The position numbers and the translations under genes were made by a program. Below are positions 14,341 through 14,587 of a stretch of DNA of 14,587 nt, piece after piece. The stretch lies in assembly GCA_020344295.1 (NCBI GenBank), contig CP070819.1, positions 2,033,120 through 2,047,706 of the forward strand, given 5' to 3'. The DNA comes from Dehalococcoidia bacterium (GTDB lineage Bacteria; Chloroflexota; Dehalococcoidia; SZUA-161). Under the pieces are notes generated by a model. That model did no database searches. It was given only the letters and a program-made list of their open reading frames with translations, and was not told where the DNA came from. Position 1 is the first letter of the stretch, and each line of letters starts with the position of its first letter.

Positions 14341-14587
14341 ATGAAATGCCCCAAATGTCAGTTTGAGAACAGATCCGACGTAAGCTTCTGTGAGGAGTGT
14401 GGCGCCAAGCTAGAACTGGCCTGTCCTAGTTGCGCAGCCGCTATACCGCTGGGCAGGAAGTTCTGCGGCAAGTGCGGCCATGACCTGACAACGTCAAGAG
14501 AAAAACCTCAGGTGGACCTATCTTTTGAAGAAAAACTGGAGCAGATACAGCGCTATCTCCCCGATGGCCTCACCGAGAAGATACTGG
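14341..14587 (+). CDS. Double-zinc-ribbon protein, probable N-terminus of a class III nucleotidyl cyclase / AAA-TPR regulator (3' partial)
   Basis: 82 codons are open to the window edge. Two rubredoxin-like zinc knuckles stand in tandem: C3-x2-C6-x10-C17-x2-C20 and C28-x2-C31-x10-C42-x2-C45. A short linker follows, then LSFEEKLEQIQRYLPDGLTEKIL. That order, with an 'xYLPxxLxEKIL' segment after the ribbons, is what I recall at the start of large bacterial proteins with a guanylate/adenylate cyclase catalytic domain followed by an AAA ATPase and TPRs. The catalytic domain itself is outside the window, so cyclase activity is inferred. The ribosome-binding site is weak (GGA 11-13 bases before ATG). 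If the call is right, a possible cAMP source sits next to a promoter with Crp-type sites. Confidence 0.7.
   Translation, partial: MKCPKCQFENRSDVSFCEECGAKLELACPSCAAAIPLGRKFCGKCGHDLTTSREKPQVDLSFEEKLEQIQRYLPDGLTEKIL

Overview
The window is 14.6 kb of bacterial DNA of moderate GC content. It looks like an anaerobe that makes selenoproteins. The evidence is a selenocysteine formate dehydrogenase with a clear bacterial SECIS hairpin, an NfnAB-type flavin/iron-sulfur pair, two tandem radical SAM proteins and a PKD-repeat lipoprotein. The protein style recalls Chloroflexota (Dehalococcoidia-like) or other anaerobic lineages, but that taxonomic guess is weak.

Region 1 (1-5565, + strand) is a redox operon. 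Its first gene enters from the left edge. It fuses a GltD-like FAD/NAD(P) module and ferredoxin-type cysteines to a molybdopterin formate dehydrogenase catalytic chain. An in-frame UGA at 1576-1578 splits it into two apparent reading frames. The UGA is in the exact position of the catalytic selenocysteine and is followed by a 7-bp hairpin with a GGUCU loop, so this is one gene. Two genes resembling nfnA and nfnB follow. Together they suggest a formate-NADP(H)-ferredoxin electron-transfer system, possibly flavin-bifurcating.

Region 2 (5566-6456) holds a small lipoprotein with two PKD domains. It has its own sigma-70-like promoter and a hairpin directly after the stop. Region 3 (6457-9275, - strand) is a two-gene unit of close paralogues, both radical SAM proteins with an N-terminal cobalamin-binding-type domain and unknown substrate. 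Region 4 (9276-9664) is a divergent intergenic stretch with one inverted repeat. Region 5 (9665-13244, + strand) holds mutS and a tandem-domain universal stress protein.

Region 6 (13245-14340) is rich in signals. It has a terminator hairpin, a possible 43-residue minus-strand ORF and three Crp-type palindromes. Two of the palindromes are spaced as expected for activator sites at -41.5 and -64.5 of a promoter for a 102-residue two-helix membrane protein. That gene ends in a strong terminator, followed by a GC-rich foldback element carrying a G-quadruplex motif. Region 7 (14341 to the right edge) is the start of a double-zinc-ribbon protein, probably the N-terminus of a class III adenylate/guanylate cyclase-AAA-TPR regulator. 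A possible cyclic-nucleotide synthase therefore lies next to Crp-type operators.
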